Made by a program: the position numbers and the translations under genes. Positions 13,496 to 26,178 of a stretch of DNA of 64,000 bases are shown here, in pieces. The stretch is from Lutraria lutraria (Eukaryota; Mollusca; Bivalvia; Venerida; Mactridae). The notes under the pieces were generated by a model. That model was not told where the DNA came from. It ran no database searches and worked only from the letters and a program-made list of their open reading frames with translations. Where the stretch lies: NCBI GenBank assembly GCA_964023205.1, contig OZ026835.1:5352414-5416413 (forward strand). Reading direction: 5' to 3'. Within the stretch, counting starts at the first letter, position 1, and each line of letters begins with the position of its first letter.

Positions 13496-14676
13496 AAAAT
13501 TCAAAATCAATACAGACTAGCTATGTAACAACTACACTTCACTAACACTATACAGTAGAAGTCGGTTGGAGTGAATTATGATATATTGAAGAATGTAGTG
13601 ACGAATTAATTTTCCCCGAATGTACATATGTTCATGTTTAAGGATGTAGTTAAATAATGATATAATGAAGTTACTATTCGTGTCCTGCAAATGTGGCCCT
13701 AGTATGACGGGGTATAAGCGAATTAAAAAGTTGTGAACGTTTTTATCAAGAAAATGTTAAACATTCGTCCATAACTAAAGCGGCATATCAGCGCACTTTA
13801 GGAAGGATAACTTTTAGCTGAGAATACCTTATCCCGAGCAATTTAACAGGATTCCATATTCTTTATTGATCTGATATCGTGAGGGATTGTAAAAGATGCG
13901 TGTGATATCTCATGACAGATTGACTAGTGTATTCATTATTGCACGTCCGAATAATTCTCACACGTTTGCTGAATTGTTTTCCTCAAACATACTGATTTGA
14001 TAAAACAATGAAATTGTTGTATATATACGAGTATAATAGATAAGTGAAAAATAAAGCGAAGATGTGACTCAACAAAAGCCACGTCCAGTGGTTAAAGTGT
14101 TTGTTTGCTTGCAATGTGCGTCTTTTTGGCATTCTTCTCGATTTTTCCTTATACAACAGAAGCGGTTTTACGTTCAAATTGAAAAGGTCAGTTTCGCATC
14201 TTATCGACGTCAAGTAGCCGAGTTCCGTCTTTCACGGACCCATTTTCCTGATCAGTGCCAAAGGCTTACAATAAAATACTGAAAATGTGCATACTTTTCG
14301 TCGAACCGAATTTTTGCAAATTGAAACATTTATTAATGTAGTTGCTTCATACTTATACTTATACTACGTATGTTAGAAGCGAGTAAATTGATCTGACAAA
14401 AGGCATCAATAGCTTGTTGGAGCAAGACAAGATGTAATACACGTATTATAATATAATTGAATCATATAGTAACAGTGCGTATTGCAAGATATTGTGACCG
14501 CCTCTGTGATATATGTGTAAAAATATGTATTGACATCTATAACATAAGACAAAATTATATGTGATCAAAGAAACAAACAAATTGAATACATTTGTATGTA
14601 ATGAAAACATGTGCAATGTAGTTGTATTCTTTGACAATAAATAATATAAATACATTATCGAACAAATAAAACAATT

Positions 14677-14846
14677 TACAGTACAACCTCTCCAGAGCAG
14701 CCCTCTCTTGAGCAACAACCTCCCTTCAACAACAACATGATTTTTATCCACCTGTACGATTATTTAACATCGAGAGCAATAACCTCTCAACAACAACATA
14801 CTTCTGCTACTCACACAGGGCGTTCTTCTGAAGAGGTTGCGCTGTA
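14677..14846. mobile_element. MITE-A copy
   Basis: 170 bp, from TACAGTACAACCTCTCCAGA to GAAGAGGTTGCGCTGTA. A well preserved family member. Confidence 0.8.
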
Positions 14847-15811
14847 CGGTTAAGGATAAATCAAACATGATATACTATAATTGATTACCGCAAATACATT
14901 GAAAAAACCCTTATCAAAATATTAGTCAGCAGGCATTCTTTTCAACAGTCATTGTGGTACACATATAATTATTTTGTTGCGCAGTATGGTGTCATGTATA
15001 AATTTCAGTCCAAACCTGTGAACAAACGTCACTGAGGGAAGTGAAGTAATACAATTTGATTAACATCATATCCTCAAACACTTAGGAAGATCGAGTACTT
15101 TAGACAGATTGAGAAGAAATACATGCATGACCGACATGTGACAACCTCTGGTCTTCACTTAGAGATATAATATGAGAAATCATATCACTTAATGTGTGCT
15201 GATAAGTAACCGGTGATTACAGAGACCGCTAGCGCTGTAGACAGATGACCGTTCTCATCGGTCCGACTGCATAATTAACGGAGAAAACACAAATTTTGTA
15301 TGTTAACAAACATTAATGTAATTCATTGGAATATATAGCTAGCCAATTATTTTAGTTCTGAATGTTCTTAATAATTTCAGCTTATCCTCACTATTATGGC
15401 AGTTTAAAACCTTTAGTCATTATGAATAAGAAAAAAAGCTTTCACCATATTTTCAAAATATTGAATAGGACATTCTTAAGTGGAGAGATTGCATATACAT
15501 ACCCATGTATTTACTAAAACGTCGAGGATGTGTTAATCAGGCGACGAAAGGGGATTTTTATTGCGATGAATACCTTAAAACATTAATCGGAAATTTAAAA
15601 GCACAACAGACAAACTGTACTTTAGTTCAAATAAACCTCTAAACAAAATATCTTTAAAACAGTTAACAGACAATTGATTAATACATTGAGTGATTTCCTT
15701 GTTGGGCTCTCTACTCCTCCCCAAAACCTTAAATTACACATAAAATCCGCCCACTAAACAAACCGCTAACGTCATTGTGCGGTTTTACTTTCTCGCGGTT
15801 GCTGATTGAAA
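14847..15811. other. No gene seen
   Basis: AT-rich host DNA upstream of the candidate exon at 15812. Confidence 0.4.
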
Positions 15812-15886
15812 ATGGCTACAGCCTCAAATCTTCTTCGAAGGACTTTGGCGGAGTTTCCGTTATCTTTAAACAACCGGTGTTCTATC
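15812..15886 (+). CDS. Candidate first exon of a host mitochondrial protein
   Basis: The ATG at 15812 has a good context (GAAAATGG) and follows a locally GC-richer stretch. The 25 codons begin MATASNLLRRTLAEFPLSLN, which looks like a mitochondrial targeting peptide (Arg, Ser and Leu rich, only one acidic residue). A strong splice donor GTAAGA begins at 15887 in phase 0. No downstream exon is identified in the window, so the call rests on the targeting-like peptide and the donor. Confidence 0.35.
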
Positions 15887-17238
15887 GTAAGAATAGCAAA
15901 ACGTGGTTTTTAAAATTCCACCGTCGCCCGGTGATGACCGGACACGACACTGAAACAAAACGTCATTTAGAGCTAACTTTAATGATATTCGGATGCGTAT
16001 GTATAGTAGACACAAAGATAATTTAGACAGAAATGTGAACAACTTGATACAATCTGCTTGCGTAATCTGACACGTCATATTTCACCACAAAGTAATTATT
16101 TCTTAACGAAACAAACAAACTGTACAGTATACATTCCATAATTCAGCAGTAATACGATTTCAAGAAATACATGTTTTCAATTTAATGATTTTTTATAAAC
16201 CGTTCATTCATTGACACAGCAACACCCATAATTCCATCATGCATCAGAAAAGGGCACTTGTTTGTTTAACTGCATCAATGATTTTAATTTTGTTCATATC
16301 GTATGAACAGAAGCCCTGCTCATTTGAGCATCATGTACGGCACAATTCAAGCTTTATAACAACCCATTTTATTATGTTACTATACGACTTTTATCCTTGA
16401 CTGATATAATAACTCTGTGCTCGATCAATTATGATACGTCATTAGGCTTACGTAAAACTGATGTATGGACTCAATGCCCGACCATTTTTATCAAATCAAC
16501 CCTCGTGTGTTTTGTTTAATGAAGATATCAACCGTTTTCAACTCTAGAATTTGTCAAGTGTGAGTAACGACTGACTGTATATCGAATGGTTAGTTTTTTC
16601 TCTATTTCTAAACATAATCAGTGTCTTTATTCAAAGCCTGAATATGTACTTGAAACAGTTGATAATTACTAAATAGAACATTAGTCCATTCAAACATTAA
16701 ACATGGTTTCGGATTAACGACCAAAGCTTTTAACAGTGTGTAGGTAGGTAAACATACGTAACGTTAATTTTAACGTTACACGGGTCGTCGGGTTACAGGT
16801 CCAGTGCCACTAACACCTGCAGCATGGGCGAACCCGGGGATAGTTTGAAAAATCGGTTATGTAACAATAAGCCAACTTTTTAAAGAATAGCCTTGTTCTT
16901 TGTTAATTATATAACCGTTTTTTTATCGGCAGACAAAGAACTTAAAAGGCATTTTTTCTTACTCGATATATTACTTATGTTGTATAATAAACACATGTGT
17001 GTGTGTGTGGCCCTGCAATTGAACTTTATTGATGTATATGTGTAATATATTAGTTGGTTATAATTAACTACTCCGAAAAAAACACTGTTTGATCAACCAT
17101 AGTTTATTAGAACGCATAATTCATTGGTAGTCACTATAGGTGACTTTTTGTTGATGGTAAAATGAGGTTAAGAACTCAATTTTACAGTGTGGTTTAATGT
17201 ATTGGTGATCAATCTGAAAAAAATATGCATGTTACCAT
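15887..17238. other. No gene seen
   Basis: AT-rich DNA, possibly intronic to the exon at 15812. A short GT repeat is near 16996. Confidence 0.4.
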
Positions 17239-17400
17239 ACAGTGAAACCTGTGTTAGTGGTCACCTCCGAATAATGACCATCCTGTGAATAAATGCCATT
17301 CTTTTAAAAAAACGATTATTTATAACAAACAACCCCCGAATAAGGCCCCGTGTCAATAAAAGCCACATTTTGTCTTTCGCAAGGGCGGCTTAGTTCACAT
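17239..17400. mobile_element. MITE-B copy, truncated right end
   Basis: ACAGTGAAACCTGTGTTAGT ... CACCTCCGAATAATGACC ... CACATTTTGTC. The right terminus is lost after GGGCGGCTTAG. Confidence 0.65.
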
Positions 17401-18056
17401 TTCTGACAGTACTTTATCAAAATTCATAATGCTAATTATACGATTCTCAACTCCGCCTTTAGATTTTTTCAGGGTCGCTTTTTCAGTGTCCCCACCAGAA
17501 CTAATCAGCCAATTACAACGTCTAGAAAATCGCATGAAAAAGACGAGGCGTGTATACATGCACGCTTTACATCGGGTAAGATAAAGAACTAGGACAAACT
17601 TTGAGAAAAGAGTAGGGATGCAAATGTCCGAAACTAATGAAAATATCAGTGACTAGAATGGAACTTCAAGCTGTATGTAAAGCATGCAACAATTGTACAT
17701 ACAAAACTCTCTCTTTGAGCAAGGCAACACATGCAGTCCTAATATGTTTATATCCATGAAGTTGACAGCCCAGCAGCCTAGCAGCATGGTTACACAAATC
17801 AAATTTTCGCGCATAACTAAACAGTAGAGATTGCAAATGCCCGGTCCTCCTGTGTCCCCCCCCTCTTAGGAACGGCCTTGAAATGACCATGTCTGTCGAA
17901 TGGGCCATTAAACATTACAACTGCTAAATTCAAACTTTATCATAGCACATATGTTAGTTTCATTTGCGAAAAAAAACTCTGTGAATAGTTGTCTACACCT
18001 CTGAAGTCCTTAGCAAGAGTTACGGCAGATGATTTTGCGATATTTAGCTGCGGTTG

Positions 18057-18230
18057 CTACGTTTAACGGCAGCGTTGCGACATTTAACGGTAAGTACAAC
18101 ATTTAACGGTAAGTACAACATTTAACGGTAAGTACGAGATTTAACGGCATTGCACAATTTAACGGTAAGTGTGCCATTTAACGGCGTTGCGATATTTTAC
18201 GATAAATGCGACATTTAATGCCGCTACACA
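18057..18230. repeat. Tandem repeat with ATTTAACGGTAAGT core
   Basis: About nine degenerate copies of a 17-20 bp unit (ACATTTAACGGTAAGTACA). Confidence 0.75.
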
Positions 18231-18721
18231 TTATCAGCATCATTGATTAACATTGAGTTTACCTTTTGTTCTAATTTAGGAGGTTCAATATTTAGAAAAG
18301 TTCGTCATGAATCTGCGACCTAGTTCCTTTAAAACACATCAAGTGGCTTCGTACCAAAACAATTACCAGCTTGTCAGGCTGGAATGTGCATAAATTGTAA
18401 TAATTTCCTATTATTTAGAAGCATTGTTCTGTACCATGATAAAATAGCCAATCTTTTGATGCTGTTTTCTCCAAAGATTTTTTTCCATTCCTGTGCCAGC
18501 AATGTTTTGCATACGGTTAATAACTTTGTTTTTTATTTAGATTAAAGAATGTGGCGATATGTTATAATTATATAAAAAGCATTACTTATTCTAACGTATA
18601 CATATAACGTGAGTCAAACTGGTGAACAAAGACCTCCCTCGGGAAGTACACAATGCGTCCTTTATAGAAAGGTGTACGTAACCTTTTATTCGGATGCCAA
18701 TTTGATCTCAATAATCAATGA

Positions 18722-18801
18722 CAGTTTTGAAAAGAATGGCCGTTTTTTATAGAGAGGCCATTATTCGGAGGTATCCGCAGACACATGCTTGACTGTACAT
18801 G
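18722..18801. mobile_element. MITE-B fragment
   Basis: GAATGGCCG ... GGCCATTATTCGGAGG ... GCTTGACTGTACA; only the right end of the family is present. Confidence 0.5.
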
Positions 18802-18943
18802 TAGTTAGTTTTATGCCGAGTCAGTTCTTCACGTGATTAGTAAAATCTATGTTTTCAGCCAATACACTACAAGCATGTATATCTGAATATAAAACATGTA
18901 CCTATCATGTAGGAGTACACGGTTGATTTTGATGATGAATCAA

Positions 18944-19085
18944 AGTACTGAAAGAACTCGTGGAAACCGAATTTGCATAGATTTTCACGGGAACACTAGC
19001 ATGGCGGATGTAGAAAAGCGTAGTACTTCGGTCCGTATCAAAATTCATGCGCGCCGAGCGAGTGACAGCTATGGAAAGTTGAACT
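18944..19085 (+). repeat. Dispersed repeat, partner of 21465-21600
   Basis: About 140 bp (GTACTGAAAGAACTCGTGGA ... AAAATTCATGCGCGCCGAGC) found inverted and diverged at 21465-21600. The short ORFs inside it are not conserved. Confidence 0.55.
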
Positions 19086-19540
19086 TCCACCAATCTTTAA
19101 AAAAAGTAATTAAATCGTAACACACATTTTTCGAGTTTGTTTTGTGGTTTTCGTCATTAAAAAGATGAATTCACTATCACTGTCGAAGACAGATACAGAT
19201 AATTACGCAATCTTGGTTACGAAACTATGCTATGATATATTGCAGTACTTTCTGTTCTAGTTTGCGGTTGAAACAAATGAACCTAACTTACATTAAGGTT
19301 GATTTACTTCACACTATAAGTAAATACGAGACGAGATAAATTCCGATGCATTTATGTTTTTGTGTCGAGTTTTACCGACGTTTTCCAACATTTTTCAGTA
19401 AGTATATACGGCAGCCGATTCACCTCACCAGTTTCCATGGACTATATTCTATCCAGTACCCGAACACTAGGAACTAGTAACATCTCTCATGTGGAAGAAA
19501 AGCTTCTTTTTTGTCAAAATATCATGGAACGGTGTGACCT

Positions 19541-19612
19541 TCCGCGCCGGGAATTGAACCCGGTTCGCCGGTTTACAAATCCAACTTACTACCCACTGGA
19601 CCATGGCCGCTG
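19541..19612 (-). repeat. tRNA-Thr-like SINE head
   Basis: Minus strand AGCGGCCATGGTCCAGTGG with a TTTGTAA anticodon-type loop and B box GGGTTCAATTCCC. The two acceptor strands do not pair properly, so this is more likely a SINE head than a working tRNA gene. Confidence 0.5.
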
Positions 19613-19941
19613 CCATACTCCGATGTAACCCACCATTGTTGTTTTCAAATCACTTTTGTATTTGAACATGGAAGTTTTATTTAAGTACTGGAAAAAGTTG
19701 AATATTTTCAATTCAATACTGAGTACATTGTAGTTTTCTTGGAAAAAAATGACTTTGTCAACCCAGATCACATGCGTACAAAGTCTTCAACAATAAAACG
19801 GTCAACTAGAACTTATTCAGCGAAAGGTTATTAAATGTTACTGATAAGGTATTCACAATAATTGTATACATTTTATATAAATTATTTGTATAAAATGTAA
19901 ATCATGTTTTTATAACAATTATTTCAGTTAATAATGAGATA

Positions 19942-20126
19942 TACAGTGCAACCTCTTCAAAGCAATACCCTTTAGGAGTAGAATAAATTATCCTGTTTTT
20001 GAGAGGTTGTTGCTCTGTAGAGGTTAGATTTATAATATAATTAAATCGTGCAGTTGGACAAACCAGGATGTTGTTGCAGAGAGGCTGTTGCTCAAGAGAG
20101 AGCCGCTCTAGAGAGGTTGTACTGTA
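19942..20126. mobile_element. MITE-A copy
   Basis: TACAGTGCAACCTCTTCAAA to AGAGAGGTTGTACTGTA. Confidence 0.78.
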
Positions 20127-20437
20127 TAGAAATAACTGTGGACCAGAATAATTACTTCAGCGCATCCTATAAAACATTATACTTCCTTACTTCCGTGTTC
20201 ACTAAAACGGCGTTTTACTTTACAATGAAACCTCCATGTCCTGAATGTATGTTTGTCATTACCCTTCTAATGTTAAAATTATATCGTTGGTTTATTAGTA
20301 AGCTTCGCTATATTTTTTGATGTGGCTTATTTGGTTCAGTATATTAAGTGTAATTTCCTTTTGATTAATATTATAAAGTAAACCAAGAATATTCTCCATA
20401 CAAATGTACATGTAATTAAGTTACAAAGTATAATACG

Positions 20438-20661
20438 GTACAAACTCTCCAGAGCGACCTTCTGTAGAGCAACAATGTATATTACAATGTATGTATGTAT
20501 GTATGTATGTATGTATGTATGTATGTATGTATGTATGTATGTATGTATGTATGTATGTATGTATGTATGTATGTATGTATGTATGTATGTATGTATGTAT
20601 GTATGTATGTATGTATGTATGTATGTATGTATGTATGTATGTATGTATGTATGTATGTATG

Positions 20662-20691
<30 letters not shown>
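20438..20691. repeat. (TATG)n microsatellite inside a MITE-A fragment
   Basis: A MITE-A left end (GGTACAAACTCTCCAGAGCG, 20438-20475) runs into about 205 bp of uninterrupted ATGT/TATG repeat (20487-20691). The long YVCM or IHTY reading frames here are only the repeat. Confidence 0.9.
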
Positions 20692-20692
<1 letters not shown>

Positions 20693-21464
20693 CAAAATTA
20701 ATGCACTAAATGTAATAAAATCACTGATATGCCATGACATTGTATAATTCACTTTTGAATGTATCATTTGTATCGGTTATGTACTCTTTTCTGTTCTGTT
20801 CTGTTCTATAATATTGTAAGATGGTGTCAATACATCAATGGTCGTTGAGTGAGGTGATACTGTATACTAAAATAGGTTTTAACTTCCCCTGTAATCGGAG
20901 AACATTATAATAAAAATAAAATATATCTATGATAAAATATTTTATTTCATAATAAACCGCTGTCACAAAGTATACAGAGTATTGTCATGTGAGTCATCGT
21001 TTAAAAGATTGTACTTGTTTTTTGTATGACTTGTTAAGATTACATGTTAATTAGCAGAAATTTTACGCTCATTAAACGAACAATATTTTTGCGCGAATAA
21101 ACATGTTTTCAGGCCATCTTTTATTGACGAAAGCAGCAAAAAATGTATTTTTAACATCGTCACATTTCATGTTGTTTAGTCATTCTTGTACATTGTATAC
21201 GGAAAGCCAAGACGGTAATGGATTACTTTAAGGCATGATAAAATGTTTGTTCATGAATATGCTTTACCGCTTAACATACAGTGAATCAGCCTTAATGGTG
21301 TTTATAAACAGAAAACATTAGGCCCCTCAAGAAACAAGAAGTTCCTGCGACCCCAGTTAAATTGCTGACAACTTTGAAAACCTACCTGATTAAAACATGG
21401 TAGCTTATTCTAGCTCTATAGGATATTTCTTTGAAACTGAATGACAGTTCAGCGTCCCATAACC
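20692..21464. other. No gene seen
   Basis: AT-rich host DNA with no recognised element. Confidence 0.4.
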
Positions 21465-21600
21465 GTCGCTCGCTCGGTGTTCATGAATTTTGATGCCGAC
21501 CTAAATACTACGTTTTATCTACATACGCCTTAAGCTTGTTTCCATTCCATGTTGCAGAGCAAATCTATGTAAGTTCAGTTTCCATGAGTACTTTCAGTAC
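21465..21600 (-). repeat. Dispersed repeat, inverted partner of 18944-19085
   Basis: The reverse complement matches GTACTGAAAGTACTCATGGA ... AAAATTCATGAACACCGAGC. Confidence 0.55.
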
Positions 21601-21869
21601 TTTGAATACGTACGGTTTTTACATTATTGCTAGATATTCATCAACATCCATTGAATTTATCACTGAACATATGGTTTGTCTATTTGCCGATACTGACCAT
21701 TTAAGGTATCACATCCCCTGTATCATACTTCTCTGAGTTGTTTATGTAAACACTTCTGATAAATCATTTTCTATCACGGAAACCAACTACGATTACAAAC
21801 ATTTCCAAAATCTGTCAGACTCATCTTAAGATAATACATTTAGGAGTTAGGATCCTTAAACCTTAAGAG

Positions 21870-22047
21870 TACAGTACAACCTCTCCAGAGCGGCCCTCTC
21901 TTGAACAACTACCTCCCTACAACAAGAGCAGGATATTTTCCCACTTCACGATTAAATTAATAATTTGACCTCTCTAGAGCAACAACCTCTTAACAACAAC
22001 ACAACATGCTACTCCAAAGTGTGTTGCTTTTGAGAGGTTGCACAGTA
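21870..22047. mobile_element. MITE-A copy
   Basis: TACAGTACAACCTCTCCAGA to GAGAGGTTGCACAGTA. Confidence 0.78.
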
Positions 22048-23050
22048 TCTAAACGGACAAACACGTGGACATATTTTATTCTAATTTGATGTTCAGTCTC
22101 CGTTCTTAGATACTTTCACATAATGGCTTGATATAATTTACAGCGCCTCTTCACGCAGAAAACCTAAACATTCGACACGTGATCCATTTCGTCTTAGTTT
22201 GCCAGAGGCGCTAACGCTATCTTAGGATGTTAAATAACCATTATTTAATTCTTATATTAATCTCAATTAACGAAACTTTATAGGTTACGAAGTCAATTAA
22301 GTTAGTTAACACATCTATCATGCAATGTTGATTAAGTCTGCGTACTTATATTGCCTATAAAGTGCTAATGAACACAGATCACAAAATGATGTTGTGTTTT
22401 GTTCGGATTTATCGACAGTTAGTGGAACGAATGGTGCTCGAAGGTGTGTCAATCCTTCGACAAAGCGGATTCGTTTTATTCGTTTGACGCACATACAAAG
22501 AAATTCAAAATTGATTTTGACATGACGATGGCAATAACTTCACGCTTTATTCGAAATGAATTCAAATTTCTATGGATTTTAAAAGCTGCGCACTCGTTTA
22601 AGTTTTTTTCGGCGAAAAAAATGCATGCCTTGAAATAAACAAACTATATGTTTACTGTTCTTCATTTCTTACAGCAAAACTTGGCAGATATCATGAACTG
22701 TGCCATAACGTTTTCCCGACAGTCTAAGTAATGTATGAGACGGCTTTGAAAGAAGATACATCTAAAATTTGATAAGAAATAGACATATTAGGTGATTTTA
22801 TTATATTACCCAGCACGTACAAAATTATTTCTCCAATGAAGTACGGATATAAAACTGATTTATTTGACATATTAGTTCTTATTTATAAGAAGCACTTGAA
22901 CATCTTAATTGTCTGTCTTGTGCTAATTCATATTCATAGTTCTTGCTCTCTGTTCCCGTTATAAGTTTTCTTCAATCAATATTGTGAGCATATCTTCTTC
23001 CTTATATGTTGTTAGCTTTGCAATGTTTCTTTTTAATGTCCTTTTAAATG
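22048..23050. other. No gene seen
   Basis: The short ORF near 22444-22638 shows no conserved feature. No RNA gene recognised. Confidence 0.4.
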
Positions 23051-23230
23051 TACAGTATAACATCTTCAGAGCGGTCCTCTCTTGAAACACAACCTCCCTT
23101 CAACAACAGCATGATACTCCCCAACGGTACGATTTACTAATCAGTTTAATCTCTCTAGAGCAACAACCTCTCGGCAACAACATATTTTTGCTTCTCCCAA
23201 AGGGTGTTGCTTTGGAGAGACAGCACTGTA
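23051..23230. mobile_element. MITE-A copy
   Basis: TACAGTATAACATCTTCAGA to GGAGAGACAGCACTGTA. Confidence 0.75.
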
Positions 23231-25245
23231 TAACTATATACTATGCTTTAATACGGTAGTGTGATGAAATCATGTTATTTTCCATACAATACGTATTGTT
23301 AGTTAATGAGAACCGACCATACACTGTCACTGTTGTCCTTCTTGTATTGTACTGTTTCCCTCATGTTTTACCGACCAATAAAAGCACATACATTAAATGG
23401 GTGTATGTTTAAAGATGTTCATATCGCACTTCCTGACTAAAGTTTAAAATTTGAACAAACAAACTACTAAAGTTTCCGTATAAACATCAATAACTTTACA
23501 AAACGAGAGTTTGTGGTTTCACGGATCCACGGGGTCGTAAATCTCAGTAACTTTAAAAACAGATAATAGATCAATATATAAAACCTCAAAACGTGATGTA
23601 TTATGGTTCTTCTACGATTTTTACACAACGGTGTCCGCTCTCTAACTCAACCAGTATTATTCGGATCCTCACCAAACTTTCTTGAAATGTTTATGGCCAT
23701 GAGATCTCGGTTAAGTTCGATAACCAGCCCAATCGGTCCAGACGCTTCTGAGTTATGTCCCTTGACGCGTTGAAAACATAATTTTGACGGGCGTATTTTG
23801 TGACCTGGCATTTTTGTTAAGTTGGTGAATTTTATTATTAACTATAATCGTTTGCAACATAAATTTCGTAGAGTGAAAATGTCGCAGCTGTACAACGAAG
23901 ATAACTTATAGCGAAATACTAGTATTATGATAAAAATCCGTAATGGTTTATTAGAACACTGCGTTCCGTTACATAGCATTCGGTTATAATGTAATAGACA
24001 ACATACCAAAGTACATTTGTACTTGACTCAGCTAAGACAAAACATCTGGTGCCCGTATTAAAGACACGAGAGCTTCAGTTTGAACCTAGTACAAATGTAA
24101 TGCAGAAGAATAGATGAAATTATAGAAAAGTATAAAAAATATATTGTATTAGCTCTAAAGCAATATTTACATGATGCCTTTCTTTAGCCACATCTCGTAA
24201 AATGTTGTCAGATGTTCTTGTCTTATTGTGTGCAATATCATTGATTAAATACTGTGTTTGTTTCATTTCTTTATGTGCTTCGTGATTTAAAAAATAGGAA
24301 TGTTTCCGGATATCTTGCTAAACAGTGGTCCGTCTTTTGCAGGTGTCCTGTATCCTTAATGGTCGTTAATTCTATTCAGACTTATGTTTACTTTACCAGA
24401 CCATTCAGATTTGTTTTGAACTCCATAATAACAGATGTAAGATCAATTCATCATCATATTGTTACATATGCCGACCAGCCTCAGCGAGCCGGTATTATGT
24501 TAGGAACAACATGAACACACCTAGAACACAGAACATTCCGAAAATTAGGACCAACCTGGATTTCAGCTTAACATATCAGTGAAACTAAAAAGCCGGGTTC
24601 AAATATGACGTATCTGCAAAGTAACCAATAGAAATCGGGCTTACAAAGCCTAAAATTTCCCTATGTTTCGCAGCCATTGGTTTGGTTCCCGTCTACGGTC
24701 TTACGGTATACTGTAAGACTGGAGAGAGGAATCAAATTACACAGCCATTAGTATAGTAACACAAATATGTCTTTAAGACGAAAAGAGATGTCATGAAATC
24801 ACAGCACTGAAGGAACTGGTTATAGTCTTGAGTCGGGATTCTGAATTTTTAATCGATTGAGTACCCATTTCTGCACAGCTGATAAAAAACGAACCGAGCC
24901 GTTTCCTAGCTTTTTTAAAGCTAACCTTGTGTAATACTACATGTACAATGTTTTTGTACAGACGGTGTGTCGTTATATTTTCACGCCATGAGGACTACAC
25001 TTATCTTAACCGCAACAATTCGTGATTGTTTTAACAAGATAATTTATAATCCACTGCAATAATAGATCATGCTTTTATGATTTAATTATGCTCAATCATC
25101 CTCAGTTTTGTGGATTTTGTTGAAACATCTAGCTATGGTCATTTCAGGGCCACCTCAGAAGGACGGGGTAAAAGATGCAGGAAATCCGGGCATTTGTATC
25201 CCAATTCTTTTGTCGAATCGGTTTCCCTCCATGTTTAATGTTCTC
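23231..25245. other. Gene-free stretch
   Basis: AT-rich host DNA. No conserved ORF. It ends at the minisatellite. Confidence 0.4.
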
Positions 25246-26178
25246 GGTGTAAAGCAACTCATATAAACCTCGCTGGTTTCCGGTGTAAAGCACCTCATAC
25301 AAACCTCGCTGGTTTCCGATGTAAAGCACCTATACAAACCTTGCTGGTTTCCGGTTTAAAGCACCTCATACAAACCTCGCTGGTTTCCGGTGTAAATCAC
25401 CTCATACAAACCTCGCTGGTTTCCGATGTAAAGCACCTATACAAACCTTGCTGGTTTCCGGTTTAAAGCACCTCATACAAACCTCGATGGTTTCCGATGT
25501 AAATCACCTCATACAAACCTTGCTGGTTTCCGGTTTAAAGCACCTCATACAAACCTCGCTGGTTTCCCGTGTAAATCACCTCATACAAACCTCGCTGGTT
25601 TCCGATGTAAAGCACCTATACAAACCTTGCTGGTTTCCGGTTTAAAGCACCTCATACAAACCTCGCTGGTTTCCGATGTAAATCACCTCATACAAACCTC
25701 GCTGGTTTCCGGTTTAAAGCACCTCATACAAACCTCGCTGGTTTCCGATGTAAATCACCTCATACAAACCTCGCTGGTTTCCGGTGTAAATCACCTCATA
25801 CAAACCTCGCTGGTTTCCGATGTAAAGCACCTCATACAAACCTTGCTGGTTTCCGGTTTAAAGCACCTCATACAAACCTCGCTGGTTTCCGGTTTAAAGC
25901 ACCTCATACAATCCTTGCTGGTTTCCGGTTTAAAGCTACTCATACAAACCTCGCTGGTTTCCGATGTAAAGCACCTCATACAAACCTCGCTGGTTTCCGG
26001 TGTAAATCACCTCATACAAACCTCGCTGGTTTCCGGTTTAAAGCACCTCATACAAACCTTGCTGGTTTCCGGTTTAAAGTTACTCATACAAACCTTGCTG
26101 GTTTCCGGTTTAAAGCACCTCATACAAACCTCGCTGGTTTCCGGTTTAAAGCACCTCCTTCAAACCTCGCTGGTTTCC
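25246..26178. repeat. 36-bp minisatellite, about 26 copies
   Basis: Unit AAAGCACCTCATACAAACCT followed by CGCTGGTTTCCGGTTT. Variants (GATGTAAATC, GGTGTAAATC, GGTTTAAAGC) alternate, suggesting a higher-order pattern. The unit length is a multiple of 3 and free of stops, so both strands stay open for long distances. Confidence 0.92.

Noticed and set aside
19541..19612. Functional tRNA-Thr gene
   Set aside because: Acceptor stem strands do not pair well and the locus lies beside SINE body sequence. The same reasoning applies to 3462-3545 and 27705-27785.
20475..20767. Long overlapping frames of YVCM or IHTY repeats
   Set aside because: They are translations of a (TATG)n microsatellite, open in several frames for trivial reasons.
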